Of a stretch of DNA of 64,000 bases, positions 9,680 through 21,170 are shown piece by piece; within the stretch, counting starts at the first letter, position 1; the number at the start of each line of letters is the position of its first letter. The DNA lies in NCBI RefSeq assembly GCF_002878395.1, contig NW_025850773.1:124001-188000 (forward strand). The letters run 5' to 3'. The position numbers were made by a program, and so were the translations under genes. The notes beneath the pieces are model-generated. The model did not search any database. It was not told where the DNA came from and saw only the letters and a list, made by a program, of their open reading frames with translations. Origin of the DNA: Capsicum annuum. Taxonomy: Eukaryota > Streptophyta > Magnoliopsida > Solanales > Solanaceae.

Positions 9680-11166
9680 TGATATGTGAGCTAATGCTAA
9701 CACATTTGTGGATTTTAACTAAGAATAATTGTGAAGTCTTAAGCAAATTTTGTCATTTTTGATTGTTTTATGTTTGATTTTGCAGATGAAGCTAATATGT
9801 TAGAGAACCAACAAGAATGGTAGCAAATGAGCTGAAATCTGAAGTAAATAGAGGTAAAGTATGGATGACAACATTTGTGATAAATCGTCAGCCTTGTGAT
9901 AAGCTATCATCTTCATCGTCAGTCATAGACAGAGAATTGGCCTATGTTGAAAGCTTTGACGACATTTTGTGATAGGATATGAAAGAGCTGATAAGTCGTC
10001 AAGATTGCCGTCAACCTAAGGCAGAACATGAGAGCTGAGGAAAATCCTTGATCACATTTGTGATAGGTTGTCAAGGAGTTGATAGGGCATCACCATTTTC
10101 GTCAGCGTTAGGCAGCAAGTACCAAAAGTATAAAGGAAGATGATGATATTTGTGATAAGTTATCAGCCTCCTGATAGGCTATCACAAATGGCGTCACCTT
10201 GTTTCCATAATTAGGGTTAACTATTTAAAGCCTTGTTTAGGGTTTTATTAAGAGTTTCTAACCTTGAGTTTTGAGAGATGATACTTTGATATCTTCTCTC
10301 TCTAACTTCTTGGCTTGAAAAAGCAATTACTTTGAAGAGAATTTAATCATTATATTGGGATTTTCTTTGTTATTTAATTGGAGAATCTCTAGTTTCTATT
10401 CATCTTGTGGTATGTTTATCTTTTAAAGCATAAACTCATCTAGTTGCTTCGATTATTACATCATGAGCGGCTAAATTCCTTTAACCTGAATTATGGGATC
10501 TAGGGATAGGTCTTGATAAGGTGATGAGTGTTCAGGATTTAAAAGGTGGTAGCACTTATTGATAATTCTGATGTTTTAATTATTGTATATTTGTTGCAAA
10601 CGATAGATAACACCTACTTTGATTTGCTTGAGAAAGAAATCAAATAAAGTGAGAAGTGAATTATCAACAGGGACTTGAAAACACTAAACTTCTGTTTAAT
10701 AATCAGCGCTGTAACAAGTTTGGTTAACCTAAGGTAAAATCTGGGCGGTTAATATAAATTCTCTAAGTCCAAAAGGATTAGGTAGTTAAATGCTTAAATA
10801 GGTCAAGAGACATTTAAGAATAACTTTGATAAAGATAACTTATTGTCCTACCTACGGTGAGAATCTTGAACCACTAGTAGCATCTATCAAGTACCAAAAT
10901 CTCTAGTGAACATAATTCTTGTTTTTCCATAAACTCTTGATTACAAACTGAAACTAAGGTGACCAAAAATTATTTGCTAATCTCTAAAAAAACCCATTTT
11001 ATCTTTTCGTATCATTTGTTTGAATTCAACTTGTAGCTACAGTTTCAAACTAGTTTAATCACCACTCACATTGTTCCCTGTGGATTCGAACCCGTCTTCA
11101 AAGTTGGGTAAATATATTGACGACGACCGCCTTGCACTAAATTGACGTGTAAGTTGAGCGTTATCA
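9680..11166 (+). repeat. ATH-2 3' LTR
   Basis: 1,487 bases, TGATA...TATCA, direct repeat of 5642-7168. It is about 40 bases shorter, partly through a deletion between the word array and the TATA box. U3 array at 9862-10196 and TATTTAAA at 10222-10229 are retained. Confidence 0.92.
9862..10230 (+). promoter_or_regulatory. U3 word array and TATA box of the ATH-2 3' LTR
   Basis: Second copy of the array in 5835-6233, with the same number and order of words. Substitutions are scattered (for example a GACAACATTTGTGATAAATC variant of the first word). The TATA-like box CTATTTAAAG is at 10221-10230. Confidence 0.55.
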
Positions 11167-11640
11167 ATGAGTCAAGAATAATAGCCTCTATAGAGAGGTT
11201 TACTAGAGAGATGGACAGACAAATAAATAGTTTGATATCTGGATGAGAAAGACTCTATGAGGCTTGGGTGTTACTTATCGAACAGGTGCAAGGAGGTGGT
11301 CATGTTGAGATTAGAGGTTCATATTTTAGATAAAAGACACACTCCTATTATCCCTCCAGTTTTGTACCTTTCATTCCATAGTCATTGCTTACATCATCAA
11401 CGCTGATATTTGATTTATTTTCTAATGATAATAAGGTGCAAACTATTAGGACTAAGAGAGGATTAGAGCATATAGAGTAGAGATCTATCTCGAAAGAGTT
11501 TGCATGGGAGCTAAAGAGGGATACCACAGAGTCTAGAATACAGTACCAGATTGATGAGAGTGAACATTCCTAACATGAGTTGGGTGTCTCCTCTAGTAGT
11601 GCACCACCACCACCTCTTGGTGCTACACATCCAACGTGCC
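11167..11640 (+). pseudogene. ATH-1 env-like ORF, 3' tail
   Basis: Resumes immediately after the ATH-2 target duplication. The translation (an IIASIERFTREMDRQINSLI stretch) is Arg/Glu-rich and helical, like the C-terminal coiled region of Athila env-like proteins. It then becomes Pro- and Ser-rich (SSSSAPPPPLGAT-like, about 11590-11640). Stops are present. Confidence 0.55.
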
Positions 11641-13183
11641 CCTAATGCCCCAGCTAGGGGTGAGGCCACATCCTATGCCTAGGTCATCTTAGGTATGTCC
11701 CTACACCTATATGTTATTTCTTTTCTTAGTATGCACTAGGGATAATACATCATCTTTTATGTAGGGGGTAAGGGTGTACTGACTACTCGGGTTTTTTGTT
11801 ATTGTATCTCTTTTTCCTAAAGTGTGCTATCATAGTAGAGCCAAAAATTTTATGTTATTATTTTGTGTTTGTGATATTTACTATGTTTCATTTGACTAGG
11901 AGAAAAAATAAGGTACCTTGGTATAGTCAATTTCTTATGTTTTTGTGTGTGTGTGTGTTTGAAAAATTGGCACCCCTCTTAAAAAAAAATTGAACCCTGA
12001 CTTGAGAAGACATGTTGTGACCATTGTTGAATTTTGTTTTGGAATTAGTATTAGAGATAAAATAATCACATATTAGCATTGCATGAATCGGTTAGGTAGT
12101 AGTTTGATAATGTAACCCTATGCATATATGTGTGAGGGGCTTACCAAGTTCACTTTGTGTGTTTAATCCATAATTTTCTCCATTAGTCTTGCCTAGGTTG
12201 TAGTATAGTTGGTTGGTACATGATCATAGGCCATTTTGAATAAATCCACTCTTAGTGTAAAAGACCTACCAAATGAGAATACATATCCGTTGATCCCTAA
12301 TTTGAGCTTAAAGTGACCTATTTTCTTATTTTAACCTTTTCACCTTCCATTTTAATTTCAATGAAATTGTTTTAGCCCTAGTCCCTCTTTGTACATGTGC
12401 ACCTCAACTAAGGCAAATCACTGAAGTTGAGGGTATCTATCATAGGGACACATAATTGAAGACGGGTATGAAGAAGATATTAAAAAAAAGGTGGGATTGG
12501 GTTTGGTAGAAAAAAAAAGACAAAAGGAAAAGAGAAAAAGAATTAATAAATGTAATGACTGAATAAAACACACCCAATTTGAAAATATATAAAGGAGAAA
12601 AAAAGAGAATAAAAGAAGCATAGTAAAGTAGTGGAGCCAAATATGTAAGCGTAGTATCAAGGAGGGTGTCACTATTTCCCATATGTACTATACCTTCCCA
12701 CAAGGCTACATTACAAGCCGAGAAAATTCCTATAGTGATCCCAGTACAACTGTTCGAAAAACTAAGGCAGAGAAAATAAGGCAAGCCTAAGGTACTTCAT
12801 GCACATTGTTTGAACTTTTTTGTGAGCATGAGTAATTTTTATGTAGTCTCAGCATTGATATGCATTATGATACTATGAGAGTTGGGAATTTTTTTATGTG
12901 AGGGTACATGGGTTATATTGTTAACTACTTATTTATATGGGTAAGACATTTGCATATATGTTTGGCTGTTTATTGCTAATCTAATGGCATCACTTAATTT
13001 CTTTAGTGTCATGATATCGTGCTACATGTGTACACATAGTGGTTTTGAAAGTTGTGAAAAGAAAGGGGTAGAAATTTTAAGCTAACATGAATAAATTGAT
13101 TGTCGTAGGTGACTTAAGTTTCTTCTAGTTAAACATTATGTTTGTGTATTGTGTGTTATTTGCCTAAGGACATGTCAATATTC
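11641..13183 (+). other. ATH-1 3' non-coding region
   Basis: No gene seen. A TG microsatellite occurs at about 11944-11958. Block order matches the ATH-2 3' region (compare 12400-12480 with 8915-8990). A purine-rich stretch at 12480-12620 creates minus-strand open frames with only hydrophobic low-complexity translation, so they are not called. Confidence 0.5.
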
Positions 13184-13197
13184 TAAGTTGGGGGTGT
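13184..13197 (+). promoter_or_regulatory. ATH-1 polypurine tract
   Basis: TAAGTTGGGGGTGT at the junction with the LTR, matching the ATH-2 tract. The first LTR base appears mutated, giving AG in place of TG. Confidence 0.65.
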
Positions 13198-14539
13198 AGA
13201 TGTGTCATGGTTTCATGGAACTTTTGAGACTTAAAACAAGAAAATATGTAGGAATATAGGTATTCTTGTTGGATATTATATACATTTGTGTTGATTTTGC
13301 AGGAAAATAGTGTTCAGAGCAAAGACTAAGTAAAAGGACTAAGAGTTGCTGAAGTGGTAACCCATAATTCAACCTATGTCTTATGGGTAATACCTACAGA
13401 TCATGAGTATCATAAGTAAGCTGAGTTCTGAAGATGTATGTTAAATCTAATTCCTATGAGGCTTCCTATGATTCATAGGTGCAACAAATGACTCATGGGT
13501 TACAGACGTGAATGGAGATTCTGAAATGTTGAGATAGTCTCTAATTTCCATAACTTAAAGGCACAATTCATAGTTTGTACCTACTACTTAACCCATGATT
13601 GTGAGTTGTTGCAGACCTAATTATAGGATAGGTTTTAATTTGTATCTATAAATACTTCTTAGATGTTTCATTATCAGTATATGCACTCTATATACTTTTT
13701 ACATTATTTGAGTTCTGCGATACATTATTGATTTTGGAATTATTGTTTATGGTTTTAAGGGTTTATAATTGAATAGAGATTTTGGGTTTGTCATTATATT
13801 CTTTGTAAGTTCAACATTATGCTTTCATAATTAGAATATTCATTTGATCCTACAACCATGAGTAGCTCAACCTTATAACTAGGGTTATGAGAACCCTAAT
13901 GAATTAATGAAGTAGGTTACACGTGAAGTCATTCTCGATTAGTGTTCTTACATGTATTAGTATTTCATTTATTTTGATTACTTTCTTAATGGGTGCAAAT
14001 ATTAGGAAATTGCATATATTTAATACTTGCTCGAGAGAGAGGTAGAGATTAGGAAAAGAAGATAGCAACGATAATTTGAAGCTATCAACCTTCATCTAAT
14101 TAACTTGAGAAGATAAAGATAATTTGACACCATAAAATAAGGGTTAGTAATGCGATGCTTTGAGACCCAAAGAAGATGAGTGAAATTTACCAAAACCAAG
14201 GTCAATAGATGGTTAGGTGATACATAACTTACTAGATTTTACATGCAAGACATTAAGATAGTTCAACAAGAACGAACAGTGTATGGATTTATGAATATTG
14301 GGGGAACACAATCCTAGTGCTTGTCTCATATAGATCATAACTCTAATTGTCCAGTAACTATTATTGTTACTCTCATTGATTCAAAAGCACCATTTATGAT
14401 TTACACAATTTCCAGCTACATCAGCAAGCTCTTGATAGACTTTTGGCCTAGTCCACGTGGGATAGACCCCAACCTAGTTGGGTTCTATAATTGACTGACA
14501 ACCCATGTATACTTTCTTGGATGTGTAATTTAGGCGACA
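13198..14539 (+). repeat. ATH-1 3' LTR
   Basis: About 1,340 bases. The end was placed by aligning its last part (GTTGGGTTCTATAATTGACT, then GATGTGTAATTTAGGCGACA) with the ATH-2 LTR end. A word array (13355-13618) precedes a TATA box TCTATAAATAC (13645-13655). Immediately after 14539 the reverse transcriptase of CHR-A begins, so ATH-1 inserted into CHR-A; its 5' LTR is outside the window. Confidence 0.7.
13355..13655 (+). promoter_or_regulatory. U3 word array and TATA box of the ATH-1 LTR
   Basis: Repeated ACCCATAATTCA, ATTCATAGGT, GACTCATGGGT and CCTATGATTCATAGG words in both orientations (13355-13618). TGACTCA is a GCN4-like bZIP site. A good TATA box follows at 13645. The same word set occurs at 2725-3070 and 3590-3840 inside ATH-1. 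Confidence 0.5.
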
Positions 14540-14541
14540 TT

Positions 14542-15290
14542 ATATTTCAATCATATCTCATCTCCTTTGTAACTATATTTATAGATGACATCTTAGTTTA
14601 TTCCAATAATGAGGACAATGTAAAGCATTTGAGGATTAGGATTTTGAGATTGCGTGATGAGAAGTAGTACACTAAGTTTTCTAAGTATGAGTTTTGGTTC
14701 GATTCTATTTTCTTCTTGGGTCATGTGGTGACTAAAGATGGTATTAGGGTCGATCCATCCAAGTTAGCAGTGATTTGTGACTGCACTAGACCTACTTTTC
14801 CTAATGAGATTCAGAGTTTCATTAGTATGGCATCTCGACATTTTGTATAGGGTTTATTATATATTAGCTTTATTAACCTAGTTGACTTAGAAAAGGGTGG
14901 TATTTTAATGGTAATATACATGTGAGAAGAGAGTTCAAAGGCTCAAGGAATTGTTGACTTTAGCTCTTATCTTAACTTCTCCCAAGGAGGATTTATGGTT
15001 TAACTATATTTTTTGTGTTGCAGGTGTTAGTTTGGGTGCAGTGTTGATGCAAGAAGGTAAGGTAATTGCTTATGCCTCTTGTCAGTTGAAGCCTTATGAG
15101 AAAAATTACCCTACCCATATTTTAGAGTTGGCAGTCGTAGTATTTTTGTTGAATTTGTAGCGACACCACTTTTATGGGATACTTTGTGAGATTTTCTTAG
15201 ACCACTATAGCCTTCAGTACTTCTTTAGAAAGCGAGATCTTAATATGAGGATGCAGTATTGGCTTAAGTTGCTTAAGGATTATGACATCT
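14542..15290 (+). pseudogene. CHR-A reverse transcriptase and RNase H remnant
   Basis: Opens in the RT palm with the catalytic FIDD at 14578-14589, followed by ILVYS, a KFSKYEFW block, FLGHVV and GIRVDPSK. Between 14830 and 14950 the frame is damaged. From 14951 the RNase H core is readable: a [19 protein letters not shown] stretch, [11 protein letters not shown] and the SLQYF region near 15210. The tether-like LLKDYD linker is at 15268-15285. Fingers and the first catalytic Asp region are missing because ATH-1 inserted upstream. Confidence 0.78.
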
Positions 15291-16598
15291 CTAACTTGAA
15301 TCACTGGGGCAAGGCTAACATACTTGCTAATGCCTTGAGTCTGAGGTCAACTAGCATGGGGATTTTAGCTCATCCCTTGATCCAGGAGTGACCTTTAGTC
15401 TTGGAGGTCCAATCTTTAGCTAACCAGATGGTTAGGCACAATATTTAGAACTCGGGCATGTTTTAGCCTTTATTAATGCTAGGTATTCCTAAATGGATAA
15501 TATTTGAGCTCACCAGTTTAATGATGGTAGTTTGAGGGTGGTTCAAGATAAGGTGTTGAATGGTGAGGCTAAGGAAGACTCTCTTGATTCTGATGGTGTA
15601 TCAAGGATTGGTGGTCGAGTTTGTGTACTATGGGTTGGAGATTTGGTGAGACTACTTTTAGAGGAGGGTCACTTCTCTAGATATTCTATCTATCAAGGTT
15701 TGACCAAGATGTATCATGATTTTAAACATCTTTACCAATCGGTGGTATGAAGATTGATGTGGTAGATTTTACAGCTCGTTTCTTGTGTTGTTGGTAGGTG
15801 AAGGCTGAGCATCAGAAATCGAGCAGTTTTCCTCAGAGGTTTCCCATTCCTGAGTGGAAATAAGAGTAGATCGTTATAGTCTTCATGACTGGGTTACCTC
15901 ATATTCCTAGGGCTCTAACAGTAATTGGGTCATCGTGGATCAGTTGGCCAAATCAATCCATTTTAATCCTATTCAGATTTTCTTTGGTGTCGAAGGTTGA
16001 CTTATATCTATGTTTCTGATATGATGAATCTTCATGAGGTACCTGTGATTATTATTTCAGACAGAGGTTCAGTGTTCAATACTTTTTTTTGGGGACTTTT
16101 CAAGAGGAGTTAGGTATTTGGGTTAACCTCAACAGAGCTTTCTGTCCCTAGACTGATAGTTAGTTAGAGTAGACTATTCTATATACTCCGTACATTGTTA
16201 TGGATTTTGGGGGTCAGTCGGAGTAACATTTGGCTTTGATGGATTTTTCTTAGAATAATAGCTACCATTCGAGTATCGACATGGCCCCTTTTGAGGCATT
16301 GTATGATAGGCATTATCGGTCCTCTATTGGTTTGTTTGAGACATCAGAGGTTTGACCTTATCATACTAACTTTATTTACGATTCATTGGATAGAGTTTGG
16401 TTTGTTTTAGTATAGGCTTCAAGCGGCTTAGAGTAGGCAAAAGAGTTATGCAGACCACTGGGTTTGTGCCTTAAAGTATTGTATTAGGAACAGGGTATTG
16501 CATCATGTGTCCCCCATGAAGGGTATGATGAGGTTTGCGAAGAGTGGATAGCTTTGCTCTAGGTATATTGGACATTTTCAGATTCTTTATATAGGTGG
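15291..16598 (+). pseudogene. CHR-A integrase remnant
   Basis: Fragments in several frames match chromovirus integrase: GKANILANALS linker (15307), YSIYQGLTKMYHDF (15680-15725), the VKAEHQK zinc-binding region tail (15799), a WVIVDQLAKSIHF stretch around 15926, SDRGS-like at about 16058, then NNSYHSSIDMAPFEALY (16256-16305) and the C-terminal KGMMRFAKSG block (16518-16545). At least a dozen stops. Ends at the CHR-B insertion, five bases of which are duplicated. Confidence 0.7.
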
Positions 16599-18854
16599 TG
16601 TAACGACCCAAGACTACCCCCTCGTCGTAACACCATACTTAAGGCCACAAGTGGCCCCAAGCTAACCGATGATCTAGCACAAGTTGTAAATACTAAAAAG
16701 AAGATAATAATATACTGTGCAGAAGTCATTTAAAACATTTATCTAAAAATCCAATCAAGAGTAATTGAGAACATCACTGGGAAACAAAACTGCTATCTGA
16801 CTATCTGAAAGCCTCTAAACATGATGAGTTTTTGGGATAGAGCCTCAAATAACAAGGACTACTAAAATAACATGAAATAAAATACTGGGATGAATAAATC
16901 ATAGTATAACTAGTCCTCGACTGATGAGGACTGACCAATATTGCAGCTGACTGGCACAGGAACGGACTAAGTGTGATCTAAAAATCGAGCATCCGAACAT
17001 ATGTTATAAGATAACATAGAGCAAAAGTGAGTATGTGGTCAGTACTTTGAATGTAATGGTATACGAGATTGGAACTAGTTGATATACATATAGATGTTGA
17101 GCATGAATGTATGAACATGTAAAAATAATGTATGACCAAGCATAAACATATAGTGAAATGATCTGAATAACTGATATATGGACACTTGGTCATGCACACC
17201 TGAACTAAAACTGTAGGAGCTAAAATTTAACCGACATGCCCCAATTTGAGCTAATTAAGGTCCAACCTCTAACCGCTAATTGGAAGGGTGTCACTACCTT
17301 GACAAGGGTACCAATACTAGATATGTGGATCCACTTAACTGATGTCCCAAAGGACTAGGATGTAAACCCTGTACTGGTAGGTGACCCCTAACGGAGTGTC
17401 AGTCCTCAACTGACAGGTGACCTCCCATAGCCTATGTTGGAAACGTAGTTCTGGAACTTATGGACTGCTGCTAAGGGTCTCAACCCTTAATTTGAAAGTG
17501 AGCCTTCATCCCTAGGTTCACTCAGTGTTAAGTCCTACTCCCAACTGAACTGACATTGTTACTAGTAAAGGTTTGACATGATTAAATATTGATAGATGCT
17601 TAATATGATAATAATCTATATATAATGATACCATCATGATAAGTTTGACTTGTAACCTTACATCTAAAATATGCTTCAATATCTAGGTATCGGGTGTTCA
17701 TAAATTTCCAACACTAAAATATACATTAAATATAATAATATTAAAATAATGGAATGGTAGGGAAATTCAATGACTTAACTTAAGAATCTTACAATTTTAT
17801 CAACATAAGGAGATATCATGATTTGGGTACTAAAAGATGCATAAACTTATGAGAAAGTATCTATTCATAGTTTAATTCAAGAATTAAATTGAGAATGAGA
17901 AACTTATGCTTTTCATGGAACCCTAAGTAAAAGGAGAATTAAACTTGAGAATTTTGAAAAACTTTAGGACTCAATTGGTGAAAGGAGGCCATTAATGAAT
18001 ATCCCACATACCTGAATGTATAAACTTGGATGAATTTCTTGAAATTGGACTTGAATTAAATTTGGGAGAAGAGAAAATTGTCCCTCGTAAATGCTCTGGG
18101 TGGAAATATGATTAATTCATGAATTGGGGATTTTGAGTCTTTTATACCATCCCTAGAGAAGCCTAAACAACGTGGGTTTGGATTTCAAAATAGTGGAAAA
18201 AAACATAAAAGTCACTGAAAAAATCATCCAGGAAGACCCCGTTCCAGTCGTTACGACTCACCTCACGACTCATCACGAATTTTCATGAGTCATGATCTGA
18301 GTCGTAACCTGAAACCATGAGGTTTGGGTCCTTTCTGGTCTGACTACAACTCCCCCTAACGACTCATTATGACTGACTACGAGTCATTAGATAGAGTCGT
18401 AGTTTGAGGCTTAATTCTTGGGTCATTCACTGGTAAGGCTATGAGTCTATATAACGACTAGTAAGGTCTAATTACAAGTCGTATGCTGGACTTGTAATCA
18501 CTAGGCTGAATTCTAGGTTACAATTTGTTATGACTACGAGTCCCACCGAACGACTCATAGCCACTGATTATGGGTTATATGGTGGAGTCGTAGTCACTGG
18601 GCTAAAGCTGATGGTCTTTTTTGTTCAAACTACAACTGCTCATAGCAACTTGTAATGCCTGGTAATGGGTCGTTGAGTCGTAGCCATTAGCGGCTGACTG
18701 GAACTGGGGATAACTTGCATAACTTTATGCCACGATGTCGAATTAAGAAAAGACTTGATGTGTTGGAAAGCTAACTTAGTGGCTATGTGTTGGAAAGCTA
18801 ACTTAGTGGCCTATCTTTTGAGGGGTCTAGAGCTTGAAAATTTAGGGTATTACA
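16599..18854 (-). repeat. CHR-B 3' LTR
   Basis: 2,256 bases. On the minus strand the U3 includes a TTAGCTTTCCAA block common to all chromovirus LTRs here, a word array (18240-18690) and a TATAAAAG box (about 18139-18147). A 27-base tandem duplication (18758-18784 and 18785-18811) is unique to this copy. Downstream, 17270-17530 has repeated CAGTCCTCAACTGACAGGTGACC-like ledgers. Confidence 0.85.
18139..18690 (-). promoter_or_regulatory. U3 word array and TATA box of the CHR-B 3' LTR
   Basis: Roughly fifteen variants of AACGACTCAT, TACGAGTC and GAGTCGTAG in both orientations lie at 18245-18690. They are directly upstream (minus strand) of TATAAAAG at about 18139-18147. The words contain TGAGTCGT, close to the GCN4-like TGASTCA class. 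Confidence 0.5.
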
Positions 18855-18868
18855 ATATCTCCCCCTTG
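18855..18868 (-). promoter_or_regulatory. CHR-B polypurine tract
   Basis: Reads CAAGGGGGAGATAT on the minus strand, abutting the LTR terminus. It is the usual chromovirus plus-strand primer and is intact. Confidence 0.85.
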
Positions 18869-19094
18869 GGGTCATTCATCCTAGAATGAAACTGTCTGAG
18901 CCGGGATACTAGGAGAAACTGAGATCATGCACTAAATACTTATGAGCTGGATCATGACTAAATATTTGAAACTGAGACATGATGCACGGGCTGAACTGAA
19001 CTCATGAATTCATGATATGACATGAGGATAGTTAGATAGCTGAGATAGAAAATGAGATAATTAATTAATTAAGGAAACCATTACCTCAAGCTGG

Positions 19095-19549
19095 ATCTGA
19101 ATTTGTAGAGTAAAGATAAGGGTACTTGGCTTGTATATCAGCTTCTGCTTCCCAAGTAGCTCCTTCAACTGACTAATTTCTCTAGTGAACTGTCACTAAT
19201 GCAACTTCTTTATTCCTCAACCTACGAATTTGATGGTCAAGGACCTCAACTGGGACTTTTTCACATGAGAGGATATTTTCAATGCCCACACTCTCTAAAG
19301 GAACGACTGAAGCTGGATTATAATGCATTTCTTTAGCAAAGAGACATGAAATATTGGATGCACTGATGCAAACTCTGCAGGCAATGCTAACTCATAGGCT
19401 ACCTTCCCAAAATGGCTCAAAATCCTATATGGGCCAACATAGCGGGGACTGAGGCTACCCTTCTTACTAAATCTCTTCACCTCTTTCATGGGAAAAATTT
19501 TGAAATACACCAAGTCATCAATATCAAACTCAAGATCCCTCCTCCTCAC
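19095..19549 (-). pseudogene. CHR-B integrase C-terminus and chromodomain
   Basis: The stretch from 19549 down to about 19310 encodes [20 protein letters not shown], then [15 protein letters not shown] and [12 protein letters not shown], the conserved C-terminal part of Tekay-type integrase. After a frameshift, VPVEVLDHQIRRLRNKEVAL and VEGATWEAEADIQAKYP (about 19100-19265) form the chromodomain-like tail, with two stops. Chromodomains of this class are thought to steer integration into heterochromatin. Confidence 0.8.
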
Positions 19550-20405
19550 ATCTTCATAGGATTTCTGTTGACTCTACGTTGTATTTAGCCTTTCTTGAAT
19601 CAACTGAACTTTCTTCATTGCCTCATACACTGTATATGGCCATATTGAAGCATATTCTCTAAGATCAAACCAACCAATAGGATGCTTAAACCTCTTACCA
19701 TAAAGAGCCTCAAAAGAAGCCATCTAAATACTAGAGTTGTAGATGTTATTATAGGAAAAATCAATCAAAGGCAAGTGATCATCCCAACTACCTTTGAAAT
19801 TGATAACATAAGCCCTCAACATTTCATCTAAGTCTAAATGTCCTCTTTGTCTGACCATCTATCTGGGGTGAAAAGTCATACTGAGATGAACTTTGGTAGC
19901 AAGACCTTTCTAAAAAGCCTTCCAAAAATAAGAGGTAAATTAAATACCTCTATCCGAAATAATGGTCAACGAGACTTCATGTAAATTTGCCAACTCACTG
20001 AAACTGATATAAGTGTAATCCTTGACAAAATATGAAGTATGGACTGGTGAGAAATGGGCTAACTTGGTCACTCTATCCACAATGACCCAAATAGAATTAT
20101 GTTGACGATACGTATGAGTTAACCCTGTAACAAAGGTCATATTCACCACTTCCCACTTCCAGTGGGGATGCTGAATTCCTAATGGTATACCACTAGGCCT
20201 CTGGTGCTCAACCTTAGAATACTGACAATTTGAACACTTATCCACGAATTGTGCAATATCCTTGTTCATACCATTCCACCAATAGACTTTCCATAAATCA
20301 CGATATATCTTAGTTGATTCCTAGGTAAATAGAATATCGTAAACTATGCATGTCTGCTAACATCTGCTGCTACAAATCATCCACATTCAGAACACCTAAC
20401 CTTCC
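19550..20405 (-). pseudogene. CHR-B integrase core
   Basis: Minus strand, 20269 to 19940 stays open for 109 residues: the zinc-binding Cys pair CSNCQYSKVEHQRP, then WKWEVVNMTFVTGL, where the first catalytic Asp of the usual MDF has become Thr (MTF), and IISDRGI with the second Asp retained. The remaining core to 19550 is in other frames (EAL-YGKRF, PIGWFDL). Confidence 0.78.
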
Positions 20406-21170
20406 CTAACAACAAAGTGCACCATCTCCCCCTTGGAAGAAAACCTCAACCTTCTGATCTCGAACTGCCCCTTTCAACTTAACTAGAATAGGATCTCTGT
20501 CTTTCTTTTTCTTTACCTCAGAAACCAAAGAAATTTCCAAACCATTCTGAACCCAATTACTACATTTGGCTGAATCAACCAATCGAACACCCAATCTAGC
20601 AAGCTGATGAACCTCACTGTCTAACTCTTTCGTATTATCCTCCACATGAGCAAAACTCCCCACAGATAATATACTAAGGACATTGGCCATAACATTCTCC
20701 TTACCTAGGTGATATAACACACTCATCTCATAGTCTTTTAACAATTCAAGCCACCTTCTCTGACAAGGATTTAGGTCTTTCTAGGTAACTACATACTGTA
20801 AACTTTTATAGTTAGTAAACACATCGACATGGACCCCATAAAGGTAAACCATCCAAATTGGTAAGGCAAAACCAACAGCTACTAACTTAAGATCATAAGT
20901 CGGGTAGTTCTTTTTATGAGGTTTGAGTTGTCCAGAGGCGTACACTATAACCTTGTCCTGGTAAATAAAAACATAACCGAAACTAACTCTAGAAGCATCA
21001 CAGTACACTAAAAAACCATCTGATCCCTTTGGTAGAGTCAAAACTGGAGAAAAAGTGAGTCGAGTCTTCAAATCCTGAAAACTCTTCTCGCAGGAATTAA
21101 ACCACAAAAATTTAACTTTCTTTTGAGTCAGTCTAGACATGGTAGAAGCAATCGAGGAAAAAACCCTCAA
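20406..21170 (-). pseudogene. CHR-B RNase H and linker
   Basis: 21170-20781 codes for the RT-RNase H junction (LTQKKVKFLW, ELKTRL-type helix) and RNase H core (FLVYCDASRVSFGYVF, VIVYASGQLKPHKKNYPTYDLKL, VHVDVFTNYKSLQYV). 20744-20406 gives LLKDYEMSVLYHLGKENVMAN, SVGSFAHVED and the LARLGVRLVDS linker. One stop joins the two parts. Confidence 0.8.

Larger units (their letters stand above)
5642..11166 (+). mobile_element. ATH-2: complete non-autonomous Athila-like LTR element
   Basis: Two direct LTRs (5642-7168 and 9680-11166) flank a 2.5 kb interior. The ends are TGAT...ATCA, with TGATA/TATCA in the better copy. Flanking bases TTGAG (5637-5641) and ATGAG (11167-11171) form a 4-of-5 target-site duplication. 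A perfect tRNA-Asp primer site follows the left LTR and an Athila-style polypurine tract precedes the right LTR. The interior has no gag, protease, RT, RNase H or integrase, only a small ORF with a knuckle-like motif. Over the first 142 bases the LTRs differ at about 14 positions (counted by eye), so insertion is not recent. It sits in the env-like ORF of ATH-1. Confidence 0.9.

Noticed and set aside
11944..11958. TG microsatellite
   Set aside because: Short simple repeat without structural context; noted only in the ATH-1 3' region.
12418..12784. Overlapping minus-strand frames of 84 and 114 codons, Phe/Leu-rich, resembling membrane segments
   Set aside because: Produced by the purine-rich tract 12480-12620 in the ATH-1 3' region; a similar artefact occurs at 8861-9109.
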